Part shown: positions 37,570-45,138 of the stretch, one piece after another
Numbering within the stretch: position 1 is the stretch's first letter
How the letters are laid out: each line of letters opens with the position of its first letter
Assembly: GCF_037890695.1 (NCBI RefSeq)
Contig: NZ_CP149571.1
Location: 1,511,001 to 1,575,000 of the forward strand
Direction of reading: 5' to 3'
Source of the DNA: Aeromonas jandaei
GTDB lineage: Bacteria; Pseudomonadota; Gammaproteobacteria; Enterobacterales; Aeromonadaceae
DNA: 64,000 nucleotides
The notes under the pieces: generated by a model
The model's database searches: none
Told to the model about the DNA's origin: nothing
The model's input: the letters and a program-made list of their open reading frames with translations, nothing else
Made by a program: the position numbers and the translations under genes

Positions 37570-38124
37570 ATGTTTTCATGGCAGTTGGATGACGAGCTGG
37601 CGCTGCTCTTCTTGCAGCCAGACATGGCGAGCGAGCTGTTTGCCCTCTGCAATGACAACCGGGAGTACCTCTCCCAATGGCTGCCTTGGCCCCCTTTCAT
37701 TTTGCGTCCAGCCGACAGCGCAACTTTTATCCGTCATGCCATCGAGAAGTTTGCCCGTGGCGAGGGGCTGACCACCGCCATCGAGTATCAGGGGGAGGTG
37801 GTTGGGGTCATTGGCTACAACAGCATCGATCACGATCTGGGCAAGGTGGTCATCGGCTACTGGCTGGCAGAGCGCTGGCAGGGCAACGGCATCATTACCC
37901 GAGCCTGTCATGCATTGATCCATCACGCCTTTGAGGAGATGGGGATGGAGAAGGTGGAGATCACTGCCGCGACCGACAATGAGCCCAGCAGAGCCGTCTG
38001 CGAGCGGCTCGGGATGCAGCAGGAGGGGATTACCCGGCGCGCGGAGCGGCTGGGTTCCCGGGTCGTGGATCATGTTCACTACAGCCTGTTGCGCGACGAA
38101 TGGCTCGGGCAGAGAGACTCCTGA
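37570..38124 (+). CDS. RimJ/RimL-family GNAT N-acetyltransferase
   Basis: 184 residues. Starts with a segment of the RimL group (REYLSQWLPWPPFI) and has the cofactor motif YWLAERWQGNGIITRACHALIHHAF (Q/RxxGxG/I) and a final ATDNEPSRAVCERLGMQQEG. These are the marks of enzymes that acetylate protein N-termini (L7/L12 in the case of RimL) or small amines. AAAAGGAG lies five bases before the ATG. Its stop overlaps the start of rimJ by one base (TGATG). Confidence 0.85.
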   Translation: MFSWQLDDELALLFLQPDMASELFALCNDNREYLSQWLPWPPFILRPADSATFIRHAIEKFARGEGLTTAIEYQGEVVGVIGYNSIDHDLGKVVIGYWLAERWQGNGIITRACHALIHHAFEEMGMEKVEITAATDNEPSRAVCERLGMQQEGITRRAERLGSRVVDHVHYSLLRDEWLGQRDS

Positions 38125-38675
38125 TGGCGCTACCCCATATCAAAACCCCGCGAGCCCACCTGACGCTGCTGACCCCCGATCAGGCCCCTATGATCCTCGA
38201 CTTTTACCGGCGCAATCGCGACCACCTTACCCCGTGGGAGCCGCTGCGCGACGACCATTTCTACACCCTTTCTTACTGGCATAACCGGCTGCAGGATAGC
38301 TACAGCCAGTTTTTCAACGGCACCGGCGTCAATCTGGTGGCGCTCGATCCGGCTGGTGAGCGGGTGATCGCCACCTGCAACTTCAGCAACATCATGATGG
38401 GGATCTTCAAGGCGTGTCACCTCGGCTATGCCATCGACCGGCAGCATGAGGGGCAGGGGCTGATGCAGGAGATCCTGACTGCCGCCATCGACTATCTGTT
38501 TCGCGAGCAGGGACTGCATCGCATCATGGCCTGCTATATGCCCGCCAACCTGCGTAGCGGCGCCTTGCTGGAGCGACTCGGATTCGAGCGGGAGGGGTAT
38601 GCGCGGGAGTATCTGATGATCAATGGCCGCTGGGAGGATCACATTCTCACCTCGCTGATTAATCCGGCGCCTTGA
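38124..38675 (+). CDS. rimJ: Ribosomal protein S5-alanine N-acetyltransferase RimJ
   Basis: 183-residue GNAT protein. FYRRNRDHLTPWEPLRDDHFYT, ACHLGYAIDRQHEGQGLMQEIL, and HRIMACYMPANLRSGALLERLGFEREGYAREYLMINGRWEDH correspond to RimJ of E. coli, which acetylates S5 and can influence pilus gene expression. The frame is open 8 codons upstream, but the ATG at 38124 overlapping the preceding TGA is the natural coupled start. A terminator follows. S5 itself is not in the window. Confidence 0.88.
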   Translation: MALPHIKTPRAHLTLLTPDQAPMILDFYRRNRDHLTPWEPLRDDHFYTLSYWHNRLQDSYSQFFNGTGVNLVALDPAGERVIATCNFSNIMMGIFKACHLGYAIDRQHEGQGLMQEILTAAIDYLFREQGLHRIMACYMPANLRSGALLERLGFEREGYAREYLMINGRWEDHILTSLINPAP

Positions 38676-38683
38676 GCGGCAGA

Positions 38684-38715
38684 TAAAAAAACGGGCCCAT
38701 GGGGCCCGTCTTTCA
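38684..38715. terminator. Bidirectional terminator rimJ / lipoprotein
   Basis: ACGGGCCC-ATG-GGGCCCGT stem, A-run on the left and TCTTTC on the right, between convergent genes. Confidence 0.85.
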
Positions 38716-38728
38716 ATGAGGTGCAGGC

Positions 38729-38977
38729 TTAGTTGGCCTTGGCATCGCTCACTGCAGCTTCAACCTTGGTAGCCGCTTCGTCAGCAGCTTTTTCAACGGT
38801 TGCAGTCGCTTCGGAGGTGGCTTTCTCTACGGTAGAGGTGGCTTCGCTAGCGGCTTTTTCTACAGTTGCAGCAACTTCGGCGGCCGGAGCAGCAGCAGGA
38901 GCGGCAGCTTTTTCTTCTTTCTGACCGCAAGCAGTCAACATCAGACCCAGGATACCGGCTACCAGTACTTTGTTCAT
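38729..38977 (-). CDS. Small lipoprotein with four 11-residue repeats
   Basis: 82 residues. A lipoprotein signal (MNKVLVAGILGLMLTAC, lipobox LTAC, acylated Cys17) is followed by an Ala/Pro linker (21-37) and four tandem 11-residue units beginning TVEKAASEATS, TVEKATSEATA, TVEKAADEAAT and KVEAAVSDAKA. An 11-residue period of this kind forms a continuous amphipathic helix, as in apolipoproteins and LEA proteins. GAGGGA precedes the ATG at 38977; the ATG two codons earlier abuts it. I know no function; an outer-membrane-anchored rod or surfactant-like helix is inference. Confidence 0.8.
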   Translation of the reverse strand: MNKVLVAGILGLMLTACGQKEEKAAAPAAAPAAEVAATVEKAASEATSTVEKATSEATATVEKAADEAATKVEAAVSDAKAN

Positions 38978-38983
38978 GTGCAT

Positions 38984-39284
38984 TCCCTCAAAAAAGATGG
39001 AGAGATGGTCGACACAACCATCACTGCGCCCACCGTGACCCGGAATAAAACAAGAAGCCGGGACTCAGGCAGGCGGGCGCAATATAGCCCCATTGGTTAT
39101 CGATGAAAACGGATATCACAATGACATTTTTTCGTGCAGTGGATAAAAAGCGCCACTGCAACGACTGATATCAATACAAGATGCCGCTTATTTGCGGTTG
39201 ATGCACAATAAACCACCAAGTTATTGATGTTGATTGGCAGTTTAAACGGTATCCATATCTGTCAGAGCGGCAAGCTGCAACGCG
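38984..39284. other. AT-richer intergenic region upstream of lipoprotein gene
   Basis: About 300 bp with a perfect 8-base inverted repeat TGCAGTGG-N10-CCACTGCA at 39135-39160. No ORF with a ribosome binding site was found. It should contain the lipoprotein promoter (minus strand) and the 3' end of the YdgJ-like gene transcript. Confidence 0.4.
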
Positions 39285-40346
39285 TTAGTCAGACAGCTTC
39301 TGACAGCTCAGCCGTTGCCCCAAGCGGTTGCTCTCGCGGGCAAGGTCCAGCAGTGCCATCACCGCCAACGCTTCCGTAGCCGGTACCGGGTTATCTCCCT
39401 CACCTCTGATGGCGGCACAGACGCCGCGGTAGTAGGCGCCGTAATCCCCCGCTTCGCCGGTCAGGCTCTGTTGCTGCAATTGGCTATCCATGATGCGACT
39501 GAGCTGACCGGGTTCGCTATCCAGCCCCCAATCCGCTGCCGGTGGCCGCTTGCCCAGCTTGAGCTGATCTTCCTGCACATCCATACCGAATTTGACGAAC
39601 GAGCCCTGACTGCCGTGAACGACAAAGCGGGGCATGGTGGCCGATACCAGACAGCTACCATGCAGGATCACTCGCATTTCGCCAGACCGTTCACCATAGC
39701 CCAGCACCACATGGAAGTAGTCATCAGCCAGGGCACCGGGGCGCTGCCCGGCAAGGTCTGCCTGCAGCCAGTCCGGTTGGCCGAAGAGCTGCAGCGCCTG
39801 ATCCAGTACATGGGGGCCGAGATCGAACCAGAGTCCGGACCCCGGGCCGCCCGCTTCGCGCCAGCGCTGGCGCACCTCGGGGCGATAGCGATCGAAGTGC
39901 GACTCGAACTGGGCGATCTGCCCCAGCGTCCCCTCGGCAATCAAACGGCGCACGGTGAGAAAATCCCCGTCCCAACGGCGGTTGTGGAAGATGCTGAGCA
40001 GTCGCTCCTGCTTTTCGGCCAGCTCGACCAGCTCTGCCGCTTCGGCCAGATCAAGTGCAAACGGCTTGTCGATGACGACGTGTTTGCCAGCCAGCAGCGC
40101 CTGACGGGCCAGAGGCGCGTGGGTATCGTTGGGGGTGGCGATCACCACCAAATCGACCAAGACATCGCTCAGCACCTGTTCCAGTGAACCGACCCGGCAG
40201 TCGGGCAGATCGGCCTGCACCTTGGCTGCATCGCTGCTGACTACCCAGCTCAGGGACAAGCCGGGCGTGGTGGAGAGGAAGGGGGCGTGGAAGGTCTTGC
40301 CTGCAAAGCCATAGCCCACCAGGGCGGCGTTGAGAGAGTGGCTCAT
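39285..40346 (-). CDS. Gfo/Idh/MocA-family oxidoreductase, YdgJ-like
   Basis: 353-residue NAD(P)-dependent oxidoreductase. The Rossmann start NAALVGYGFAGKTFHAPFL (GxGxxG-type), TPNDTHAPLARQALLAGKHVVIDKPFA (the EKP/DKP catalytic Lys) and FHNRRWDGDFLTVRRLI, FESHFDRYRPEVRQRWRE, GGPGSGLWFDLGPHVLDQAL match E. coli YdgJ over the whole length. Substrate is unknown for this branch. GGAGAA precedes the ATG. The ORF is 77 bases downstream of a Bcr/CflA transporter on the same strand; a GC hairpin lies between them. Confidence 0.88.
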   Translation of the reverse strand: MSHSLNAALVGYGFAGKTFHAPFLSTTPGLSLSWVVSSDAAKVQADLPDCRVGSLEQVLSDVLVDLVVIATPNDTHAPLARQALLAGKHVVIDKPFALDLAEAAELVELAEKQERLLSIFHNRRWDGDFLTVRRLIAEGTLGQIAQFESHFDRYRPEVRQRWREAGGPGSGLWFDLGPHVLDQALQLFGQPDWLQADLAGQRPGALADDYFHVVLGYGERSGEMRVILHGSCLVSATMPRFVVHGSQGSFVKFGMDVQEDQLKLGKRPPAADWGLDSEPGQLSRIMDSQLQQQSLTGEAGDYGAYYRGVCAAIRGEGDNPVPATEALAVMALLDLARESNRLGQRLSCQKLSD

Positions 40347-40382
40347 CGGGGTTCTCCGCTGACGTCGAGTGACAAACGAGAA

Positions 40383-40399
40383 GGGGGCCCATGGCCCCC
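40383..40399 (-). terminator. GC hairpin between Bcr-like transporter and YdgJ-like gene
   Basis: GGGGGCC-CAT-GGCCCCC, 7-base stem; no poly-U, so probably partial. Confidence 0.4.
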
Positions 40400-40423
40400 A
40401 GAGTGTGCATCAGAGCACAGGAT

Positions 40424-41587
40424 TTATTGCAAACACAAGCGGCGTCCGCGGCGCGTCATCAGCACCACCAGCGGTGGCAGCAGCAGCCACATATGCAGTG
40501 CCAGCTGGCTGAGCGGGTCGTGCATCAGGGCGCCGGTCAGGCCAACCAGAGCACCGGATCCACTCATCTGGAACAGGCCGAGCAGGGCGGCGGCGGTACC
40601 GGCGCAGTGGCCGAACGGTGCCAGCGCCATCCCGGCGGCCGAACCCAGGATCATGGCAAAGCCGATGCTGGAGAGGAATACCGGCCCCATCATCGCTAGC
40701 GGATGTTCGATGTGCATCGCCAGAGTCAGGCTTATGGCTGAGAGCATCAATACCAGCAGGCCGATACGCAGGGTGCGTCTTGGCCCCACCTTGGCGATAA
40801 AGCGCGGCGCCATAAAACAGGCCAGAATGTTGAGCGCGGCGTTGGCGGTAAACCAGTAGCTAAAGCCGCTCATATCCAGTCCCAGCTTCACCATCAGTTG
40901 TACCGGCGCAGCGGTGACATAGGCGAGGATCACCGCCATCGCCAGCATGCACAGCGCCGCGTTGAACAGGAAGCTGGGGGAGCGTAGTACCGGGCTGTAG
41001 CGCGACCAGCTGATGAGGGCCCCTTCGCTGCGGGTCTCCTCAGGGCGGGTCTCCGGCATCCGCCATAGCAGCCAGCTGCCGACGATGAGCGCATAACCGG
41101 CCATAAACCAGAAGTTGGCAGACCAGCCCGCCTTGGCGGTGAGCCAGCCACCGAGCAGGGGGGCGAGGGCCGGGATAAAGCAGATGGCGCCATTGAGATA
41201 GGAGATCATCTGGCCGCTCTTTTTCGGGCCATAGCTGTCACGCACCACCGAGAAGGCGGCGACCGAGGTGGCACAGGCGCCAAAGCCCTGCAGCACCCGA
41301 GCCAGCATCAGTTCACCGAGGCTGGCTGCGAACCCTGCGCCCAGCGCGCTCAGACCGTAGAGCAGCACGCCGCCCAGAGCTACCGGTTTGCGGCCATAAC
41401 GGTCGGCCAGCGGCCCGACCAGCAGTTGTCCCAGCCCCATGCTGAACAGGAACCAGGTGATGGTACCCTGCATCAGGGTCACTTCCGCCCCGAGCTGTTC
41501 GGCCATCTGCGGGATGGCGGGCAGGTAGATGTCGATGGCCAACGGGCTGAACAGCACCAGCAGTACGAGTAAAAGAATCAATGGCAT
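40424..41587 (-). CDS. Bcr/CflA-family MFS drug transporter
   Basis: 387 residues, 12 predicted helices. The family signatures are SPLAIDIYLPAIPQMAEQLG in TM1, GLGQLLVGPLADRYGRKPVALGG (motif A), QGFGACATSVAAFSVVRDSY (motif C region) and FIPALAPLLGGWL. Members export bicyclomycin, chloramphenicol, sulphonamides or cysteine; which applies here cannot be said. The start ATG at 41587 gives a short N-terminus; the weak AGAGAGGTGACAG upstream supports it. Confidence 0.87.
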   Translation of the reverse strand: MPLILLLVLLVLFSPLAIDIYLPAIPQMAEQLGAEVTLMQGTITWFLFSMGLGQLLVGPLADRYGRKPVALGGVLLYGLSALGAGFAASLGELMLARVLQGFGACATSVAAFSVVRDSYGPKKSGQMISYLNGAICFIPALAPLLGGWLTAKAGWSANFWFMAGYALIVGSWLLWRMPETRPEETRSEGALISWSRYSPVLRSPSFLFNAALCMLAMAVILAYVTAAPVQLMVKLGLDMSGFSYWFTANAALNILACFMAPRFIAKVGPRRTLRIGLLVLMLSAISLTLAMHIEHPLAMMGPVFLSSIGFAMILGSAAGMALAPFGHCAGTAAALLGLFQMSGSGALVGLTGALMHDPLSQLALHMWLLLPPLVVLMTRRGRRLCLQ

Positions 41588-41822
41588 CTGTCACCTCTCT
41601 ATCAGCCGGGATTGAATTGGTGCGCGAGTCTACTGGCTCAAAGTAATGAATAGAAATGGTATTTAATCACTTCGGTTATTCCTCTGCGGAAACATGTATC
41701 AAAAAGCGCTCTATTGAAAGAGGGATAACTCCCGCTCAAGCCATGGCTGCTGCCGTAATTGACGCTTTTACTAAACGCTTGCGCCGCATAGAATGCGCTG
41801 ATTATTTTTGCGGAGGTGCTCG

Positions 41823-42416
41823 ATGAACAAGCTTGTCCTGGCAACAGGTAACCAGAAAAAGGTGAAGGAGTTGGCCGCCATGCTAGCCGACATGAAGATC
41901 CAGGTGATCCCGCAGAGCGAGTTTGCAGTCTCCGATGCCGACGAGACCGGCACCACCTTCGTTGAAAACGCCATTATCAAGGCGCGCCATGCCGCCCGCA
42001 TCACCGGCCTGCCCGCCGTTGCCGATGACTCCGGTCTGGAAGTGGATCTGCTGCAGGGCCGTCCCGGGGTCTACTCCGCCCGCTTTGCCGGTCAGGGTGC
42101 CGGTGACAAGGCCAATATCGAGAAGCTGCTGGCTGAGCTCAAAGGGGCGCCTGATTATCTCAAGAGCGCCCGCTTCTGGTGTGTGCTGGTCTATATGCGC
42201 CACGCCGACGATCCCACCCCCATCATCTGTCAGGCTAGCTGGGAAGGGATGATCATCGACGAGCAGCGCGGTCAACATGGCTTTGGCTATGATCCCGTCT
42301 TCTTCGTGCCGGATCACGACTGCACTGCGGCCCAGATGCCGGCAGAGCTGAAAAACCAGCTGAGCCACCGTGCCCAGGCGCTGGCCAAACTGAAAGCGGC
42401 GCTGGCGGCTCACTGA
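41823..42416 (+). CDS. rdgB: XTP/dITP pyrophosphatase RdgB
   Basis: House-cleaning enzyme that hydrolyses dITP, XTP and dHAPTP. 197 residues (E. coli 197). LVLATGNQKKVKELAAML, ETGTTFVENAIIKARHAA, PAVADDSGLEVDLLQGRPGVYSARFAG and HGFGYDPVFFVPDHD are the RdgB/HAM1 motifs, including the active-site Asp in ADDSGL. ATG 41823 follows GGAGG by seven bases. It precedes hemW as in E. coli. Confidence 0.97.
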   Translation: MNKLVLATGNQKKVKELAAMLADMKIQVIPQSEFAVSDADETGTTFVENAIIKARHAARITGLPAVADDSGLEVDLLQGRPGVYSARFAGQGAGDKANIEKLLAELKGAPDYLKSARFWCVLVYMRHADDPTPIICQASWEGMIIDEQRGQHGFGYDPVFFVPDHDCTAAQMPAELKNQLSHRAQALAKLKAALAAH

Positions 42417-42452
42417 GTTAAGCCTCCACCGCCCATCGCATATTGTCATCTA

Positions 42453-42480
42453 CAATGGGGGCCTTGAGCCCCCGTTTTAT
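42453..42480 (+). terminator. Terminator-like hairpin just before hemW
   Basis: GGGGGC-CTTGA-GCCCCC followed by GTTTTATT, ending about 10 bases before the hemW ATG. It may attenuate read-through from rdgB. TACAAT at 42451-42456 could be a -10 element instead. Confidence 0.6.
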
Positions 42481-42490
42481 TGGAACGTCC

Positions 42491-43636
42491 ATGCTGCAAC
42501 TGCCGCCGCTCTCTCTCTATATTCATGTGCCCTGGTGCGTCCAGAAGTGCCCTTACTGTGACTTCAACTCCCATGCCCAGAAAGGGGAGTTGCCTCACCT
42601 CGAATATGTCGCCGCCCTGCTGGAGGATCTGGATCAGGATCTGAAGTGGGCACAGGGACGACCGCTCTCCTCGATCTTTATCGGTGGCGGTACCCCCAGC
42701 CTGCTGACGGTCGAGGCGATGCAAACCCTGCTGGACGGGGTGCGGGCCCGTATTCCGCTCACTGCAGATTGCGAGATCACCATGGAGGCCAACCCGGGCA
42801 CGGTAGAGGCGGACAAGTTTGCCGGTTTCCAGCGTGCCGGCATCAACCGCATCTCCATCGGGGTACAGAGCTTCCAGCAGGAGAAGCTGACCCGTCTCGG
42901 CCGCATTCACGGCCCGGAAGAGGCGCGCAAGGCCGCCGCACTGGCCCACGCCATCAAGTTGCCCACCTTCAATCTGGATTTGATGCACGGTCTGCCGGAT
43001 CAGAGTCTGGATGATGCCCTTTATGACCTGCAGCAGGCTATTGACTGCGCCCCGCCGCATCTCTCCTGGTATCAGTTGACCATAGAGCCGAACACGGCGT
43101 TTGCCTCCAAGCCGCCCAAACTGCCGGAAGATGACACCCTGTGGGATATCTACGAGCAGGGCCACGCCATGCTGACCGCCAGTGGTTATCGCCAGTACGA
43201 GATCTCGGCTTACGCCAAAGAGGGCTATCAGTGCCATCACAACCTCAACTACTGGCGCTTTGGCGACTACCTGGGGATTGGCTGCGGTGCCCACGGCAAG
43301 GTGACCGATCTCGCAAACCAACAGATCCTGCGTACCGCCAAGGTGAAGCATCCGAAAGGGTATCTGGATCCAAGTCGTCCCTATCTGGACGAGCAGTGGC
43401 AGGTGACGGCGGACGATCTGCCGCTCGAATACTTTATGAACCGCTTCCGGCTGTTCGAACCGGCCCCCAAGGCGGAATTCGAGACCTACACTGGCCTGCC
43501 GCTGGAGCGGGTGGGGACGGTTTTGACCATTGCCCAAAGCAAGGAGCTTATCGAGGATTTGGGGGATAGCTGGCAGCTTACCTCTCTCGGCCATCGCTAC
43601 CTGAATGTGTTGCTTGAGCTGTTTATGGATGAGTGA
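42491..43636 (+). CDS. hemW: Heme chaperone HemW (radical SAM)
   Basis: Radical-SAM relative of HemN that binds and delivers heme. 381 residues. IHVPWCVQKCPYCDFNSH gives the [4Fe-4S] cysteines C16, C20, C23 (CxxxCxxC) and lacks the fourth HemN cysteine, which defines HemW. GGGTPSLL, NRISIGVQSFQ and LDLMHGLPDQ follow, with the HemW C-terminal domain. The ATG at 42491 has GGAAC 7-8 bases before it; the 16 upstream codons overlap the hairpin and are not coding. Partner gene order rdgB-hemW is conserved. Confidence 0.93.
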   Translation: MLQLPPLSLYIHVPWCVQKCPYCDFNSHAQKGELPHLEYVAALLEDLDQDLKWAQGRPLSSIFIGGGTPSLLTVEAMQTLLDGVRARIPLTADCEITMEANPGTVEADKFAGFQRAGINRISIGVQSFQQEKLTRLGRIHGPEEARKAAALAHAIKLPTFNLDLMHGLPDQSLDDALYDLQQAIDCAPPHLSWYQLTIEPNTAFASKPPKLPEDDTLWDIYEQGHAMLTASGYRQYEISAYAKEGYQCHHNLNYWRFGDYLGIGCGAHGKVTDLANQQILRTAKVKHPKGYLDPSRPYLDEQWQVTADDLPLEYFMNRFRLFEPAPKAEFETYTGLPLERVGTVLTIAQSKELIEDLGDSWQLTSLGHRYLNVLLELFMDE

Positions 43637-43800
43637 AAACGGGTTCACGGTCTGGCTGCGAAGCCGTGATCAAGGTTCATGCACTGCTCGGAAGCCTCAC
43701 GTATATCTATACGCTCCGGTTCCTGTGCTGCTCTTCACCTTGCTGACAGCTTCTCGCGACAGGTCGTGAGCCAGTTTTGGCGAACCGTGTTTCGAAATAA

Positions 43801-43834
43801 CAATCAGGGCGCCATTGGCGCCCTGATTGTTTAT
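43801..43834. terminator. Bidirectional terminator hemW / arfA
   Basis: CAATCAGGGCGCC-ATT-GGCGCCCTGATTG, perfect 13-base stem followed by TTTA; converging genes on both sides. Confidence 0.85.
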
Positions 43835-43851
43835 GGTCGGTAGAAACCCGC

Positions 43852-44091
43852 TCAGCAGCAGACGCTGATCATCTGCTGTTGGCCGGGCTCCCACCGCTTG
43901 CCAAATTTGGCCTTGCGCTGGTAACTCCCCTTGCCCTTCTTGTTGCGCTCGACCCGGCTGCGAAACAGGGGATCAGAGAGCAGGGCGTGCAGATGGTTAT
44001 CCTTTATCTCGCCGCGCTGATGGGCATAGTTGCCCCCTTGCGCATGCTCCTCACGGGTGAGGGCGGGTTGTTCTACCCGAGTTTTGGCCAT
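43852..44091 (-). CDS. arfA: Alternative ribosome-rescue factor ArfA
   Basis: Recruits RF2 to ribosomes stalled on nonstop mRNA when trans-translation fails. 79 residues; the core [34 protein letters not shown] is the diagnostic ArfA region (E. coli [30 protein letters not shown]). The N-terminus is about 20 residues longer than in E. coli. ATG 44091 follows GAGGAG. Near the 3' end the coding sequence itself contains a 7-base hairpin (43856-43878), the place where E. coli arfA mRNA is cut or terminated to make it nonstop and tmRNA-controlled. Confidence 0.9.
   Translation of the reverse strand: MAKTRVEQPALTREEHAQGGNYAHQRGEIKDNHLHALLSDPLFRSRVERNKKGKGSYQRKAKFGKRWEPGQQQMISVCC
43856..43878 (-). 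promoter_or_regulatory. Hairpin in the last codons of arfA
   Basis: CAGCAGA-N9-TCTGCTG, perfect 7-base stem that ends within two bases of the stop codon. By analogy with E. coli it could give RNase III cleavage or stalling and so a nonstop message. Confidence 0.55.
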
Positions 44092-44261
44092 GATGGCTCC
44101 TCTTCTTGCTCTTGGTGTGTTCACTCTTGTGTCTGGATGGCGGTTTTCGCTACGGGCGCCTGTTCAGGTGAGCACCCGGCAACCGGATGCTCTGGCACCG
44201 GTTAAAAACGCGGCGATTTTGTCACCAAATTGCCGCGGGAGCAATGACCCGGCTGGTGCCG

Positions 44262-44717
44262 TCAGCCGTGAACCGGGTCATGCTCATCGTGGCCGTGATG
44301 CTCGTGATGGGCCGGGGCGCCCGACTCCAGCGTTTCCAGAATGGCGCAGTGCTCCGCCGAGCGGGGGCCGCCGCAGCAGATGTTGGAGAGCTCGCGCAGG
44401 TTGTCGCGAAAGCGGGTCAGTTCGATGATCTTCTGCTCCACTTGGGCCAGCTTGGTGTCGGCTACTGCTTTCACCTCCTGACAGGTGACCTTGGCCTTGT
44501 TGGTATCGAGATCGAGCAGCTCGCCGATATCTGCAAGGGAGAAGCCCACCGACTTGGCGCGAATGATGAACTCCAGCCGTCGCTTGTCCTGCTCGCTATA
44601 GAGACGGTAGCCAGATTCGTTGCGGATCCCCGGCGAGATGAGCCCGTTCTTCTCGTAAAAACGCAGGGTATCCGCCTTGACCCCGCACGCCTTGGCCAGT
44701 TCACCGATCCGATACAT
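44262..44717 (-). CDS. zntR: Zn(II)-responsive MerR-family regulator ZntR
   Basis: Activates zntA (zinc/cadmium/lead exporter) by DNA distortion. 151 residues. MYRIGELAKACGVKADTLRFYEKNGL is the MerR helix-turn-helix. The zinc ligands C79, C114, C115 and C124 occur at the same numbers as in E. coli ZntR. An unusual His-rich tail follows (HHEHHGHDEHDPVHG, 137-151) that could add metal affinity. GGGAG and AAAAGGG precede the ATG. zntA is not in this window, so the target lies elsewhere. Confidence 0.9.
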   Translation of the reverse strand: MYRIGELAKACGVKADTLRFYEKNGLISPGIRNESGYRLYSEQDKRRLEFIIRAKSVGFSLADIGELLDLDTNKAKVTCQEVKAVADTKLAQVEQKIIELTRFRDNLRELSNICCGGPRSAEHCAILETLESGAPAHHEHHGHDEHDPVHG

Positions 44718-44856
44718 GCCCTTTTCTCCCGTTGGATATGCGACTCAACAAAACCGGAACCCACTATCACCCCTTTGCCAGACGATTGCCAGCCAAGGGC
44801 ATAAAAGGGGCAGACAAAAGTTGGTTTGGCCGCTCTTTTGCCATAAAACCCTTAAA

Positions 44857-44872
44857 TGGCAAACGTTTGGCA
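44857..44872 (+). promoter_or_regulatory. PurR box 1 upstream of purH
   Basis: TGGCAAACGTTTGGCA, a near-perfect match to the PurR core GCAAACGTTTGC. Confidence 0.75.
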
Positions 44873-44881
44873 AAAATCAAG

Positions 44882-44897
44882 TGGCAAACGTTTAACG
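44882..44897 (+). promoter_or_regulatory. PurR box 2 upstream of purH
   Basis: TGGCAAACGTTTAACG, sharing the left half and core with box 1; centres are 25 bases apart. Confidence 0.6.
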
Positions 44898-45138
44898 CCG
44901 CGCCACGAAAGGGTTTTGCTATTTAAAAAATCCACCACCCGTCACATTTTTTGTGTAGAATACGCGCCCATAAGAGAGCGCCGCACCAAGCGGGCATTTC
45001 TTAAAGCACTTTTGCCGTTGTCAGGCCTGCGGCGAGAGTGGTTTGCGAAATCCCCCCACTTCCATTTATTTGGGGACTCTCTGTGTTGAGCCTCGCCTCC
45101 CATGGAACGGGCCCCGTTATGTTGAGGACGATAGTGTG

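Larger units (their letters stand above)
44718..45138. other. zntR/purH intergenic region
   Basis: 421 bp between divergent genes. It holds two PurR-like boxes (44857-44872, 44882-44897), a candidate -10 TAGAAT (44956-44961), and then a leader of about 175 bases with a possible stem CCCCACTTCC...GGGG (45053-45076). No ORF with a ribosome binding site. Confidence 0.55.

Noticed and set aside
43640..43800. Palindrome CGTATA-TC-TATACG (43700-43713) in the gap after hemW, considered as a dispersed intergenic repeat
   Set aside because: Only one copy occurs in the window, so repeat status cannot be supported here.
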